Shown in pieces: positions 12,407 to 26,171 of a stretch of DNA of 64,000 nucleotides (the stretch's first letter is position 1; each line of letters opens with the position of its first letter). The position numbers and the translations under genes were made by a program. The notes below the pieces were generated by a model. The model did not search any database. It was given only the letters and a program-made list of their open reading frames with translations, and was not told the origin of the DNA. The DNA comes from Xiphophorus maculatus (Eukaryota; Chordata; Actinopteri; Cyprinodontiformes; Poeciliidae): contig NC_036450.1 in assembly GCF_002775205.1 (NCBI RefSeq), positions 12,605,479 through 12,669,478 on the forward strand. Reading direction: 5' to 3'.

Positions 12407-12806
12407 CACTCCATCTGAACAACAGACCCACAACCACAACTCTGAAACAAATGGAGCCACCTATGCGAAATTCCTCCTCTAATATGGTCAAACTAAAAGA
12501 TGTGAAGGAAGTTTCTTTTGTTTTTATTTTAAATAGGAGCCTTTATGGAGGAACCTTTGCCACCATCAGCCTCATCACTGGGCTGGTTGTGTAATCTGAA
12601 TGTATGTTTGATAAGAAAATACAAACGTTCACCCTCAGTTTGTGAGCTCTGAATTTATTGGCACATGTTGTTCCTCTAATATATTTATTTGTATATTTTG
12701 TAAACTTTGTAAATATTCAAATACACTCTACCTTTTTCAAGAGCTTGTACATTTTTTTCAATGTTACAGCAAATTAAAATACTCCCACAGTTCTTGCCGG
12801 TTTTTA

Positions 12807-12812
12807 AATAAA
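12807..12812 (+). terminator. leap2: Poly(A) signal of the LEAP-2 gene
   Basis: AATAAA lies 400 bases after the LEAP-2 stop codon and is the first canonical hexamer downstream. Confidence 0.5.
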
Positions 12813-13184
12813 AAGAACAAGCTAATTATTCTTTGATACAAATCTATCCCTATGCGTTTCATGGTACGTGTTTTCCAGATTATGTTAGGTAGCGCCTTTC
12901 TAGGCTACCAGGTATGAACTAGAATAGAATAAAAATATCCAAAAACTATATCTATAAAAACAAGATTAAGAATATAATATTTTTGAGGATTACAACATAA
13001 AAACACTGTGCAGCTATCAGAAACAGTTCACTTTTATCTGAGGGATGTGCCACAAAAAAATCATAATGTGCATGTAAATATAATGTGCATTAAAAAATAC
13101 AACATTCTAATTGCAATTTATGAAACATAAAAACTGCAGAAAAACAAAAATGTAGAATACAAGCAGAGATGTTATTTATGAGTA

Positions 13185-13372
13185 AAAGTATGTAAACACT
13201 TATTGAGTTTGTTTGGAGTAGAGATTGTTATAGAGTCTAACAGATACTTGGAGGAAGGACCTTCAATAATGCTATTTTGAGCATCTGGGATGCTGCAGTC
13301 TGTGACTGAAGGAGCTCTCCGGTTCAGCAACAGCTTCATGCAAGGCATGACTGACAATGTCCAACAGTGATG
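13185..13372 (-). mobile_element. LINE (probably L2/CR1-type) 3' end fragment
   Basis: Read on the minus strand, the frame gives LDIVSHALHEAVAEP, then SSFSHRLQHPRC and RSFLQVSVRLYNNLY. This is the familiar C-terminal tail of fish non-LTR reverse transcriptase proteins (SSFS-RL-PRC ... RSFLP--IRLYN). The frame carries in-frame stops, so the copy is dead and 5'-truncated. Confidence 0.5.
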
Positions 13373-16119
13373 TTATGTTTTAACCAGAGTTTTTCTGTCT
13401 CCCACCACCAACTACTAAATGTCTCCCTTTGATTGAAGTCACGATTTGAACACACTGTTGAAAGAAATTTCACAAGATTTGGTTTTCATCTACTCGATTA
13501 TGCTTTTCAACCAGTAAGCGGTTTGGACTGTGTCTTTCTCAGCTGCTTTACACCAAATCAAACTGAACTCTGCAAGTAAAGCAGAAAACCCTGAGCTTTC
13601 CACAAGCTCTTAAACTATTCTGATGAAACAAACAATATTCCTGAGGATTTCCTTTTTCTTTGCCCCATACGTGAACAATATTTCTGCTTGTATATAAGAG
13701 TCTATAATGTGGCACATTTACAAGAAAAACAGTCAGACATGTCATTCAAACAGTAATACAGACATACTGCACAAAGGATAGTAAGCATAAGACAAGATCT
13801 AAAGAGGAGGACTAGACAGAAGGTGGTGGTGATAAGATATGCCAAGGGTTTGTGTGGCATTATAGGCTAGTAGGAGGTGTACTCTTAAACTCCTTTCATT
13901 GCTGAGACATGTGTAAAGACACTTTTTCTGCTGGTTGTTCTTATGTGACTTATCTGGAAGTTTATTCACCTCTACCTCACGCCTTTACCAGTAGAGGGTG
14001 ACATAGGTCAATTAAAAAATGAGTGGTGGAACACACTGGACTGTCAACTAAAGCCGTGGTCCCCAACACGGGTCCTCAGGGTCCACGGGTCCCCAGGGTC
14101 CACGGACCTGGAGGTTTTATGTTTCTCTACTCATTTGTCCATTTAGAACTAACTAACTATCTGTCTGTCTGTCTGTCCGTCCTTCATCCCCCATTTATTG
14201 ATTTTCGAAAATTATTTCTATTGACATATTTCATGTTTTTAAAACTTAACTGTTTTTCTGCTTCACATAGTTAAGATATTAAGCAGTAGTGAGTAAACGC
14301 AACAAAGTTTGATGCTGATGGTTAATTGACGCTTGTTTTTCAACGACAAGGTGGCTATTGTATTCTATTCTGTTCTATTTTTTATAAAGAACGTGTTGCC
14401 ATTTATCCTACCTTGTGTCCTGGATACTTTTAGTAGCAGTCTTTCTTCTCTCTTCTAATTGGCTGAAGACCCCGTGACGTAACATCTCCGGCAGCCTGAG
14501 CGGTGCTGATGTGGCGGCGTGGGGGTCGATGATGATCGTGTGTGTCCGCATTTACATGCCGGACCGGGTTCATGTGGGTCTCCAACACAGTTAGCATGGA
14601 TAGATTTTAAAAGTGGATGCTCTATTTTTATTATTATTAAGAAACTATGCAGTTTTGTGTAAACCTGGAAGAGAAACAAGCTTGTAAAATGTTTTCATGA
14701 GGAATTTGCAATTGGAAGACGAACATCTACTGTGACTGACGGCTGTTTTCAAGTAGGTTTTTTTGTTGTTGTTAATGCATTGGTGCATACGTGCTGCAAT
14801 CTGCTTCTTTTTGTCAAAATCCTTTTGTTTTCTAATGCTAGTAAATTGTTGTGCATCCGAGCTGCTTCGGAAATGGTGCTGCTGCCATGGATGCTTTGGT
14901 TATGCATGTGTGCACAGACGCTCTTTTATCTGTCATGTTGCCCTATTTATAATTTCCTGATGAAAAACAAACATAACTTATTTTAAGTGCTAGCTTTTCA
15001 AATCGGGGCAGAATAACGGAGGAATATATATTTTATGATCAATGTTTGCAGAGTATCATATTTTATTAAAACTCAAGAAAAAATACTGCGGAAGCTCATC
15101 CTTGGTGCATTTAAAGGAATTATGTGTCTTAGTGATCTGATAATCTATCTCAAAGCTACTCGTCAAACGTGTGAGATCAACAGCTCATCAAGTGGAAGTT
15201 ACTATTTCAAAAGACTCACTTTGACAGTTAGCCATTTTGAAGCATTTTGTTGAATATTAAGACAGTTCTTATAAGAAATTACATCAGACGTGGTGTTAGA
15301 GAAGCAACTGGTATGCAGGAGGGAGAAAATGTAATTGGTGCACAGAATTTTCCAGTTTTAAAATTAAAGGATATTTCCAAGTGAAGAACAATGAGGCAGC
15401 TGCTAATCTCCCAGGCTGTTCTATTTCAGAAAACAAGCTAAATGTGCTAGTTTCTTCTAATGTTGTTTAATTGAAAGTGCAATTAGGAAAAGGTTAAATA
15501 AAGCTGTATAATGAAAATAATTAAGGTCTAGATGTCAAACCTGGCTAAAATGTCCTTGCAAGGCAGGACATTTTAGAGTGAGCTGGGCATTAAAAATCCA
15601 AACAAACCTTTATAACTCCAAATTTGTTTTAAGGAAAAGTGGATATTTCCTTAACAATCACAATGGCAAAGAGATCACTGAGGAATGTTGTGACTAAAGC
15701 ACTCCAAATTAAAAATCATTAAGTGTACTATGTTTTTCAGTCACCTCTTCTTAATTTCGACATTGTGGTCACAAATTCTAGTAGTGTAATTGTTTTAATG
15801 TTTTGGTGGAGAAAACTGATTGAAAATGCACGCTTCCTATTAATTATGAACTTATGTAAACGACTATTAAACATAATACTGAAAGCTAACATGCCTTGAT
15901 GTATAGTAAAAGAGAAGGAATACATGATTGTGAAAATTTACATATACAAGACAAAGTAAAAAAAGAAATAGAGTTAGAAATCTAAAAATTGTGGTCTACA
16001 TATCCAGATCCCTTCTTTTAGATAGTCTTTAGTAAAATTCATGGGAAACAATTGCTTTCAGCCTGTGTATAATTTGATTTTAGGACTCACATTTCTTCTT
16101 TAGGGAATATTAGAAAACA

Positions 16120-16330
16120 AAGTTTTATGAAGAACAAGGAACATGTCACCATTCCCACACTGAAATATGGTGGCGGCAGCATCATACTGTGGAAATGACT
16201 TTCTTCATTTCCATAGGAAAACTATTCATACTTATGGAAATTCCTGGTAGAAAATCTTTTAGATGCTGCAAAAGACTTCAGCCTGGAGAGAAAGCTCACC
16301 TTCAAAGTCTAACATTATGATTTGTGATTA
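16120..16330 (+). mobile_element. Degenerate Tc1/mariner transposase fragment
   Basis: The words 'AAATATGGTGGCGGCAGCATC' (16165-16185) and 'GATGCTGCAAAAGACTTCAG' correspond to the Tc1-like transposase region that normally encodes a GGGSIMLWG-type motif and the following ES-KDL segment. Frames are interrupted. It is a single isolated piece without visible terminal repeats. Confidence 0.55.
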
Positions 16331-18257
16331 TAATATGACAAAATGTTCAAGGAACATTTTTGCAAAGCATTGTAGAAGTTACTTTCCACTACATGTCAGA
16401 CAAATGTCTCTCCAGACAAATAATTGTTCTAAAGTCCGCCCTTATCCTCTTCAATATTACACAGTAAATGCAAACTATTTTGAGTTGGGATGATATTGTC
16501 TCATTAGAGGTTGAAATCAGAGATAATAAGCCACATTATAATCACAACGGGCTTCAGCCTCTGCTTCCATTTAACTGTGACTCCAGTCTGTTGTAAATGG
16601 CTGGCATGAAGCGACAGACATTCAGAGTCCAGTTAATCACAACCATCTCTGTGCTGCAACCCGATGAAGGCGGGACTAATCCACTTGGATCCTGAAATTC
16701 CTCCTCAGTAGCTGACCTACTTCTTTCTAATTGAATCAAACTCTATTGTAAATTAGCAGGGATAGGATAAATCCATCCATTTTCATATAACAAACATGTA
16801 TGAGCAAATGTAAATTATCTTAAAATGAAGCAGAGGTAGGTAGTAACCAGTTACATTTAATTGAGTAAAAGAAAAAGTATTTTTAATAGTGGTTTTACTG
16901 CATCATACTTTTTACTTCATTATATTGTTGACGTATTGTTACTCTTACTTGAGCAAATGTTTTGATACTCTATTTGATACTAGAAGTAACTTCACCGAAT
17001 CACGAACAAATGTGTTTCAACCAAAAATGCAACAGGAACACACCTACCGTATGTTAAAGCGAGGCTTCTTGTTTCTAAACAAGCTTCATTATTCTGACAT
17101 TATTTTATGTTTACTGAGAAGCATTTGGAATATGGAGTAAACAATAAATAGGCACTGAAAGTACTCTATCCTGTTCTAACATAAATACACATTATCTACT
17201 GTAAGTATAAATGTCATAAGTTCTAAATTACTTGTAAAAGTGTCCTCTGCTTAAAATATGTTAATTTGTAATTATGTTGTGTTTTTTAGTTTTAGTTTTT
17301 AAAAATACTAGAATTTAAACATAACTTAAGATTTTATTTTGTCTTATGACATTTTTAACTTAATATTTAGTCTCTAGAATTAGATACAACCTTGCAAACA
17401 TAAATCTTTTTTTCTCACTCATTTGATTATCAGCATCACATTCCTGCTGAATCCCTATGGAAGCTGCAAGGCATTGTAGCTAATTTGGGTCCATTTTTCT
17501 TTAATTAACAGTGACAGTGTGTAATCTGTTGTGTATTTTGTAGACTCGATTTTATATTTAATCAACTCTAGAACCTGGTAAAGAACTGGGTCTTTTGTTA
17601 TATCCTGCAACGTAAAAATTCGTAAACAGCCGAGCAGATGTGAAGGTGCATTTACTTTTCAGCAGTGTCGGCAGAGCATCTCTGCAGTGCAGCTGCCCTA
17701 GTTACAGAGCAGCTGACTAACTCTGTGTGATCGTGGTTGGCCCAAGCAGAGAGGAACGGAAAGGAGGGGTTTGGTAGTGGTCGACTGAATTATGGAGACC
17801 CAGAGGCACACATCACAGAGGGAGTTTGAGGTCTGGTGGTGCAGACTGTGTTAGCAGCATCCTGTAGTTCTGCGTAGTGTTCATCTCTCACCTTGTTTTT
17901 TTCAGCTTGCTTCTAACAATGCTTTCTTCTTTATTTTATTCAGGTTTCAAAGCACCTGTATAAATTCTAAAGGTATAGATCTGTCACAGATCTGAGGTTT
18001 GGGAGGAAAAACAACCCTAGCAGCTTCGCAGGAATTATTTTCCTTCTGATCTGCTATGAGGCGTGAACCACTAATGAAAATTTAAAAGGCTGATCCAAAG
18101 CTTTTGTTTTTGTTCTAACAGAGGTGCAAACATCCCGTACAAGCTACTTAAAGATAACTCGTTTGGCTTAAAAGTGTGCATAACCTCAGCATTTTTTTAA
18201 ATGGAAGCCTTTATGTTTTTTACTTCTGCAGGATAGTTTTAGGAACATGGGGACAGC

Positions 18258-21200
18258 ATGATCGGAGCATCCACTCTCCCGGGTCACACCTTGCTAGCGT
18301 GCCACTTCCCAGTGGTGCAACTTCCCACCTGGCAGCTTCCGGTCCAGGCCCTGTGCAGCTCCGCCAAGAGGCCCAGCCGGCTTTGCTCGTCGGGTCTGAC
18401 CCGGGCGGTGTCCCTCCCAGAGCAGGACACACTCACTCGAGAACACTGCTTTACGGGTGGACGGAGGCCCTTTTCCAGCAGCTACAGCAGTCTCCGTGAG
18501 GATCGGGTGGAGGAAGAGGGGACCAGTGACAGCAGCGGCAGGTACGATTCCAACTCATCGCCAGAAGAAACGGGCTCCATCAACAAGGAGGAAAGCTGCG
18601 GAGCTGCAACCACCCAGCGCTCACACAACTCGTTCCTTCCCAACCCAGATCTAGATGAGGATGAGGAAGACGAAGACAGTGATGGAGACAATCTCCATAG
18701 ATATCGCGAGGATTCATCTTTCGTGTTGCATGGAAACTCCAACTGGTCGCTGAACAACGGTGGTAATGACGCACTGCTTCATGAGGACCTGGACAGTGAA
18801 TGGATTAATGAAGGATTAATGCTGGGAATGGGAAGGAACCAACACTGGCTGTCTAACCAGATGGACTTGCTGCAGTCAGGATGCCAGGGCTTTGCTGTGA
18901 ACAGATCTGGCATCGCTCTTCTGACTTGTTTGGAGCAGGACTCAGACAGACTGCAAGAGAACATTTACAGAGAGTACAAATGTTCCCCAGAGCAGCTGCC
19001 CAACATTCACACAGAAGATGTGAGTGATTCCTCCTGTAACAGCTCAGACGGTGTGCTGGTTAATTTCTGTACCATCTACAACAAAAGCAACAATCCTGCC
19101 ACACCTCAGGATCTCAGCAGCCCTGCTGTTGACCCCTGTCGGTCATCTGAGGGGTCTGTGTTCCTCAGTCTCCAACCTGTTCCTCAACAGGCCCACAGAG
19201 AAGAAGCTGGGCCGACACCGTCCGGCCTAGATTCAAACTGCAACCTTTACTCCCAGGAGCCATCGGCTCCTGGTCTTTCTGCGCTGGAGGTTACAGATCT
19301 GGTTGCCTGCATACGAAGTCAGGACACGCTGGCCATGGGGACAAACCAGAAGTACTACAAGCTGGTGACTTGTGACCTCTCCTCCCAGTCACCAAGCCCC
19401 GCCTGGTCCAGTCTCACCAGCTGTCTCGAAGGACCTGACAGAAGCAGCACCATTCTGCCCCCTCTTGACTCTGAAAAGGAAGGACCAACCAAGGAAAACA
19501 TGGAGGTTGGTGTGTAAAAAGATATTTAGATTCAAAATTCCAAAGTGAAACACAGATCAACATCAAAACATACTTCATTCATGTAAGATTCACTATGTAA
19601 AACTTAGCAAATACTTAATAAATATTCATTTCTAGAAAATTATATGTCAGCAAACTGTTAAACTGCAAGTACAGAAAATCAATTTAAGAACATGTATTGC
19701 ACTAACAAAATAACACATTAGATGCAGTTATGGTTTTACAAATCTGCAGTCGCTGGGTAATACAATCTAAGACAACCTTGAACTGACAATAGGTAAAGCA
19801 AAAATGGTAACCTTGACAGCAAACACTTGCTACAAAAATATTTTTAAGAAAAATAATTATTATAGAAAGGCAAACTGATGTAAAAACAGGATTCTCTGTG
19901 AAAACATGTTGAGAACATGTCATTAAAGACAAAAGGTAAAAATGAAAATAAAATTACAGCAGGTAAATTGCTAAGTTATGACAAAAACTTGCTTAGTAAA
20001 AAAATACATATTCTTTTTTAAGGCAAGCGACCACCAGGTTGCCACCACCTCCACTGCCCCCTGGAGGAAGCAACATTTGCAGGGCCCCCAGAGCTTCTCC
20101 CACATGCCTTGTTCACTGTGCAGCAGCCAGCGTAGCCCACATAGTAATAAATGCCAAGAAACAGGAGCTGAATCCACCCAGCCATCTGTGATTCAGGAGC
20201 GGGATTACAATGATGTAGATGCCACTGACATGAGTAAGGAGAGAAAGTTTGATATCTTTCTTCTTTTTGTGGGAGAAACAATAAAAAAAAACATACAAAA
20301 AAATCTAAATTTAAAATACTGTGTTTTGCTGATGATAATGTCTAATTTCTCTCAGGTGTTTGGTGCTGCAACAAGGAAATGGGACGCTACAGTAAGCTAC
20401 GAAGGCCGACTTCTTTGCCCATTCAGCCATTCGTTCTGCTCCCTGCAGAAAAGCCACAGTATCTGCCTCAACACCTAGGAGGCCTGCTTGAGCAGTACCT
20501 AAATCAAAAGAGCAGCAAGCCTGCTAGCTCCCTGAACGGACTCAAGTCCAAGGAGAAAAGAAGCGAGTGTTTGTCCGAATTCCAGCCATCTCCAGTGGAG
20601 AGCCTCTGCCCAGTATTCTTGGAGGCTGCATCCAGCTCCGATACCTGCTCCACCTGCACTCCGAGTCCAAAATGTTTCAGCCGCAGACACATGTGGAGTC
20701 CAAAGTCCCAAAGAATATCACAAGAGGCTAATCTAAAATTGATGGCCGAGTCTCAGGGAAGCTCAAGCCTAAACTCTGGCACAACGAACAATCAACCCAA
20801 CGTTGTTAGGATTCACACCTGTCAGGACCTGATCACCCTGCAGCCAGAGTCAAAGCAAGTTACTTCTGGATCCAAAAATACTAACGAGGATCCCAAAAAA
20901 ACTGCTTTCCATTCAAAAGCCTCCCACATAACACCTGGAAAACCTGACTCGAACCTTCGAGTGTCCTTGTCGCCTCCCCAAACCTCACAATCACAGCTGA
21001 TGCTCCAGCATCATCAACCCCTCATTGCTGCAGCTCGCCTCTCCTCTTTAAGCACTTTCATTTCCTCAGATCTGCATTCCAAGCAAAACAATGAGCCTGA
21101 GAGGCTCAGCCCAAAGCCAGCTAAGAGTCAGCACAGCCAGTCGCTGATCCTGAACAACAGGCCGCCTGCAGAGTTCTGCCTCTCGCCAGATACATCATAC

Positions 21201-24200
21201 GAGTCAATGTCTATCAGTCATCTGCAGAGGAAAGGTGAGGGTCACCTCAGGACAGAGGCACTAACAAGCATCAATGATGTGTTATGGTTAAATTTGAATC
21301 TGGAAGATATGAAAATGAAAAATTGTTAGTGTAACAAAATTTGCCCAATGTTGGTATCATCTTGCCAGGGATAAGCTGCTAAAAAAAATCATAAAACCTC
21401 AGTGTGCTGCAGCAGTGCCTTCAATACCCTGAAGGGGCTTCCTCTCAAACATGACCTATTTTTAACCATCCCTGCTCAGGATTGGTTGAGCTCTCTGCTC
21501 CCCAGCCTGAGTGTGTGTGTGAAAGAAAAAAACAGAGAGAGACTGCAGACTCCAAGATGAGTCAAAAACTGATGGAGCAGTGATAAATATTTAAATCATA
21601 CCTAATCAGTTTTGCCCTAGTGCCACCTCAAGGGCTACCTAATGCAAAATTAATCAGATACATTGGATTCTTTCACAGCATTTATTCATAGTCGGAGGCA
21701 TCTGACGCAGCAGCAAAGAGTACGAGTGGTTGCGGCACTGCAGGCAGCTTCAACACACATAAAGAATTTACCGTGACATTTGCATGGGCTACTCTGCATT
21801 AGATGAAAGAGGAGAGGCAGAGCAAAGCACAGAAAAGAGGAACACTTCTGAAATGGAAAACTGACTCTCTGTGTTCAGATAGAGTTCACATTTTAAATGA
21901 TTAAGAACATTATTAAGGCAGTTTGTCAGGTTTAAATACCGGGTTCCTATGTAGACTTGATAAGTGAGGAATTGGTTAAGTATTTTCCAGTTTTAGATAA
22001 ATATGGAAAAAACAAAGGAGTGAAAAAGGGAATACTGACACTTGCAAACCTCAGTTACTGTCACTGATTGAAAGTGACAGTGATTCACTGTTTAAATGTT
22101 ATATCCATTTATTTGTTTGTCCACCTGTTTGTCTATCAGTCCTCTTCTTACTGTTTTTGCAGGTTCCATAATTAAAGAATGACCTGAAACTAAATTTATG
22201 AAGAAATGAAGGTAGAAGGAAAGAAAAAACACTACAATCTTTTGTTTTTCCTCTAAAATTAAGTTGTATTTGCCTAAATAAGGAATGTTTCTTATATGTT
22301 TTAATCAATAATTGGAAAATATTTAAAATATTTGTGTCAGAACCTTGTCGGTTTTATCCCAGTATCCAATACTTGCTTTTAGAAATAAATGGAAAAATAC
22401 TTTAAGAAGTTTTAATAGAAATGTTACCAGAAATAGCAAACTGTAAAGAAGTCTAGATTTGTGTTTCTTGTACATTGTGTCCAGGTTTGCTGAGAGCTGT
22501 GAGCAGGGCAGTGGATCTGATCATGGCTCATTTTGGAAGTAGCAGAGACCCAGAAGAAAAGGTGAGTCAGCAGAACTAAGCACTAAGAACAACACGTCCC
22601 AAGAGAAAGCGTGACACCAATAATTCAGCACAAGAGTCAAATAACTCGTGTCAGCAGCAGGACACACATTACAGCAGCCTGTGTCCCTTTTTTTTCTGGT
22701 GGTACAGATGCGTCTGGGTAACAGCTCGTACAGTCCCACCATAGCTGGCCTCGTCCTAGAACACTTGTGTCCTGCAATTCAGAACATTTTAGAGGATGGA
22801 CTGAGGGACCACAAGCTGGATTTCATAATTGGCCAGCGCCGCAATCACTCCTGGAGTGTGGTGGAGATCTCCACAAGAATGGGTATTTGCAGTTTTGCTT
22901 CCCAGTGCTTCGATTGGCTGAATACTTGTAGATGCTTAAGGGATAAATTCACAGATGTTGTTATCTCTGCTGTAGGTTCGTCCACCAAGGTCCTCCACAC
23001 CCTCGTTTCCAAAATAAAGCGGTGCTCCGAGCTCACCAGCCACTGTATGAGACTGAGAGCCTTCCTCATGGGCCTTCTCAAGTAAGAGCTGAAGTCACTT
23101 ATGCTCTTTCTGGCGAACCATATGAAAAGTTGATCTACAGCCTGTACTTTCTGTGGTTATTTCTTGTCTTGCAGCTTGAGAGCTTTGGAATTCTGGCTTA
23201 GTCACCTGCAGAGTCAAACAGGTGAGCCAATGAACTGGGACAGCACCATAATGTAAGACTCAAAGGATCCCTTCTGCCCGTATGATTACAACCACTTCTA
23301 GCTTTCAGTAAAACAGGCGTTATCTTAAACTGGTATTGATGCACAGCTTTTTAGTCTGTCCAAGCTTACCAGTTTACAGAATCAGTTCTATTATTTTCAC
23401 CAGGGGCCAGACCAGTAAGCAGATGTCAGTCATTTGGTCAGTCTGCTCACGCAGAGATGCTGTTCTGAGGTTGGCATGGAGTGTCTTCTATGCCACTAAG
23501 TTTAGAATCTCTACAGCAAAACATAAATGCAAAAAAAGATAATAAAGGAGTGATTGAAATACTTTTGCAAGATACTTTCAGATTAAGCACAAATCAATCT
23601 TGAGCTTTACAAAAACTAAACATAATTGTAAGATGTGTACTGCAGATAAACTCTATTTGCGATGAATGTGTGGAATCTGGTTGACAGTCCTTGTAATTTG
23701 GGTGTTTAGAAGTAAAGCAAGACCAGACACATAAACTCTGACTCTTACTTGAAACATCTTTCAGAGCCAATGGAATGTCTGTGGGGTTTTTTCTTACAGA
23801 TGTCGTTACAGCGTACTACCACACCTGGGGGTTCCTGTTCACGTCACTGAGTCGCTGTCGGCCTCTGTTCCAGGAGCTGCTTCTTCTCCTTCAGCCGCTC
23901 TCAGTGCTGCCATTTGACCTAAATCTTCTCCTGGAGCCACGATTGTTAAGTCAAAGACAGCTGTGTTCGGAGGAGCGTGATGCTCTCCCACCTCAGCCGT
24001 GCTCTGCCTTGCTTGTGACCAGTTGGCCAAAGATACAAGCCAACAGAAAGTCAGAATACAGCAGGCGAAACAGTCAATCACACTGGAGAGAGCAAGAGTT
24101 TCTACGGTCTCAGAGTTCAAGTTGTTGCAAGCAGGATTATGGGGCCATGCAAAACAACAGAAATCTGCTTTTGGCTTCTTTGTCGAACAAGCCAGATTTT

Positions 24201-25040
24201 GTGCAAAGTGTAGCAAAAGCTGTGAACGTCAGCCTAGATCATAGAAGTACTTTGTTTCAAACCAATGTGGATGGTAGGGAGAATGAGAGAGAAGTGGAAA
24301 AAGACAGCAGAGGCCAAAACGCAACAGCTTCCGTCCAGGAAGACAGTCCCTGTCAGAGCGGCCTGCGGTGGGCCAAGCTGTTTGGAGCAGCTGGTGTTTC
24401 TAGCAGAGCTGAGAAAAGGTCCCACCCTCACACTGAAGCACAAAAACGAAGGTAATGAGAAGTAATGAATGAAAAACTACATTTTAAATAACGCTGGGCA
24501 ATAAATCCATTTTATGAATCTAATTTTCTGTTTTTGAGGATCTCATTTTTGGAAAATGTGATTTTTCTAACCAATGCTGCAATGGGTTTCAATAGTTCAG
24601 AGTGACTTCAGCCCAACCAAAGTTTACCTTCTTGTTTGATGAGTGTGTTTTACAGCTTCTATTTATTTGGACATTGAATTCAAGTCAAATACAAGCCAGA
24701 TTTTGAAAATATTTTATGTCCTTTGTAATTTCTTTTAATGAAAAGAAAGGGAGGAGAATAGGCAATTCAATTTGAAAATTGGATTTGGTCTCAGATTTTA
24801 TTTTTAAGCAATATTGCCCAGCCTTAATTTTAATTTTAATTAATTTTCAACTGTAATTGTCAGTAGCATCTGTCATTTTTCCTACTCTGATTAACATCCT
24901 TCTATGCTTTTCTTTTCCAAATGCACAGGCTACCGTCTCAGTGGCTGCAGTTGGACAGATCTCAGATTGGACTTTTGGCTCAATCCATTAGATCCATAAA
25001 GCTGGGACCACCTCAGACTGGCTTGGGTGCTGAAAACTAA
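18258..25040 (+). CDS. rusc2: RUN domain-containing RUSC2-type protein lacking the SH3 domain, nine coding exons
   Basis: RUSC2 (iporin) binds Rab1/Rab35 and adaptors in vesicle traffic. Coding exons: 18258-19505, 20023-20233, 20356-21234, 22485-22561, 22708-22882, 22976-23081, 23175-23221, 23800-24451, 24929-25040. Phases agree; 1168 aa (human about 1516). RUSC2 landmarks in order: N-terminal LPGHTLL-FPVV, acidic [68 protein letters not shown], then a RUN domain from [10 protein letters not shown] through [34 protein letters not shown] and [11 protein letters not shown]. After RUN come LRWAKLFGA and [12 protein letters not shown], which in human directly precede the linker to SH3. Here the frame stops 24 residues later, and I see no SH3-coding exon before the poly(A) signal at 26137. 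The start follows a splice acceptor (exon from 18232). Exon 2 is supported only by splice sites and phase. The neighbour fam166b matches human RUSC2 synteny. Confidence 0.88.
24493..24822. mobile_element. MITE in rusc2 intron 8
   Basis: A perfect 11-bp terminal inverted repeat, GCTGGGCAATA (24493-24503) and TATTGCCCAGC (24812-24822), bounds about 330 bases of AT-rich non-coding DNA. The 'GCTGGGC-ATA' end is common among non-autonomous fish DNA elements, probably of hAT type. I could not find a clean 8-bp target duplication next to it. Confidence 0.6.
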
Positions 25041-26136
25041 ATCATACGTGTGTGACTATTTACTCTAATGACACAAAGTGTTTATATGCAGAACAACTTC
25101 TACAAAGCCCAATTAAACATTTTATTCTGCAACAAAAAAACTGCACCAAAAAAAGCACTAGAGTAGGATAATTACCACAGTAATGGGAGAAGACTAAATG
25201 TTGTCCAGCAGGAATACCAATATTTCTTTCCATTAGTGATTTTATGAAACAATTATTATTTGTAAGGTAAGGATGTTTTTCTAATTGTTTTTCAGTTTAA
25301 AAGTTGGATGTTTCAAAAAAATGTCAGTGCAAAATTTAATTGTGCAATTTTTACAGTTACATGCAATAGAACAATCTGACAGGTTAAGTGTATGACACAG
25401 AAATAAATTACAATTTTATTCCAAGTTCTCTGAATCACAGAATATGATTAAACACACATATGTGTATTTTCTCCTTTTTTCCTGTGCAGTTTCTGATCAT
25501 AGTTTGGTAAAATAAATAAAAACAAATACAAACATTTTTCTCATGAATAAGATTCAATCAGGTGCCATCTGGATAATCGGGATTTGATGCTTATATATCT
25601 TTTCTTTGTATTTGCTTGTGTTCCTATAAACCACAATACAGATTAGGTTTTTATTTCTAATGTACGTAAAACAAACAAACTAAAATATTTATGTCAGTGC
25701 CAAAAATAACAAACCCAGCAACTTTTACTCTATCCAGTTTCCTTTCCTATTATATTCCCAGCATGAACTCATTGTAGGTGCATGAACTAAGAAACATGCA
25801 GTAGGTGCTCTTATCCTTCAGTGATCTAAAGCTTAGATGTACATTTGGTTTTGGAAATTTTCTGTTTATTTTTATTTTTTTCTATTGTTGTTTTGCTGCA
25901 CTACAGTAAGCCCCCTGGTGGCTGATTCATGCATCAAATGTGTGCCAGCTATGTTTTAACAGCGTGTTCATAAATTTTATTAAGGGAAGAAAAATGTTTT
26001 TTTTTTTCTTTTTAACATTTGGCAAATAGAGGACTTTAATGTGAAACTTTTTTCACATTGTGTTCTTTTTCACATCTTCAGTGTTTTTGTTATTTCATGG
26101 TTGCTTCCTCTAATGCCCTGTGACAATCAGTCTCTC

Positions 26137-26142
26137 AATAAA
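26137..26142 (+). terminator. rusc2: rusc2 poly(A) signal
   Basis: AATAAA is followed by AAGACC-type AT-rich sequence about 1.1 kb after the rusc2 stop. It is the last plus-strand hexamer before the opposing gene. Confidence 0.5.
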
Positions 26143-26171
26143 GACCTAAAACACTTTAAACTGCAATCAGT

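Larger units (their letters stand above)
12813..17640. other. Intergenic stretch between LEAP-2 and rusc2
   Basis: No coding exon could be supported. The tract holds a LINE 3' fragment (13185-13372), a short tandem block of GGTCC-containing units near 14055-14110, a (CTGT)n microsatellite near 14160, and a GC-richer patch at 14460-14600 with a CRE-like TGACGTAA. It also holds a degenerate Tc1-like fragment (16120-16330). Open frames here are short and have no recognisable family features. Confidence 0.6.

Noticed and set aside
14455-14679. GC-richer open frame on the minus strand
   Set aside because: No recognisable protein features; only a CRE-like word and higher GC, insufficient for a gene call.
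25041-26136. Possible SH3-coding exon for rusc2
   Set aside because: I read all plus frames for ALxxH/Y, GDWL and GLVPxxYV words and found none; the tract is AT-rich UTR-like sequence.
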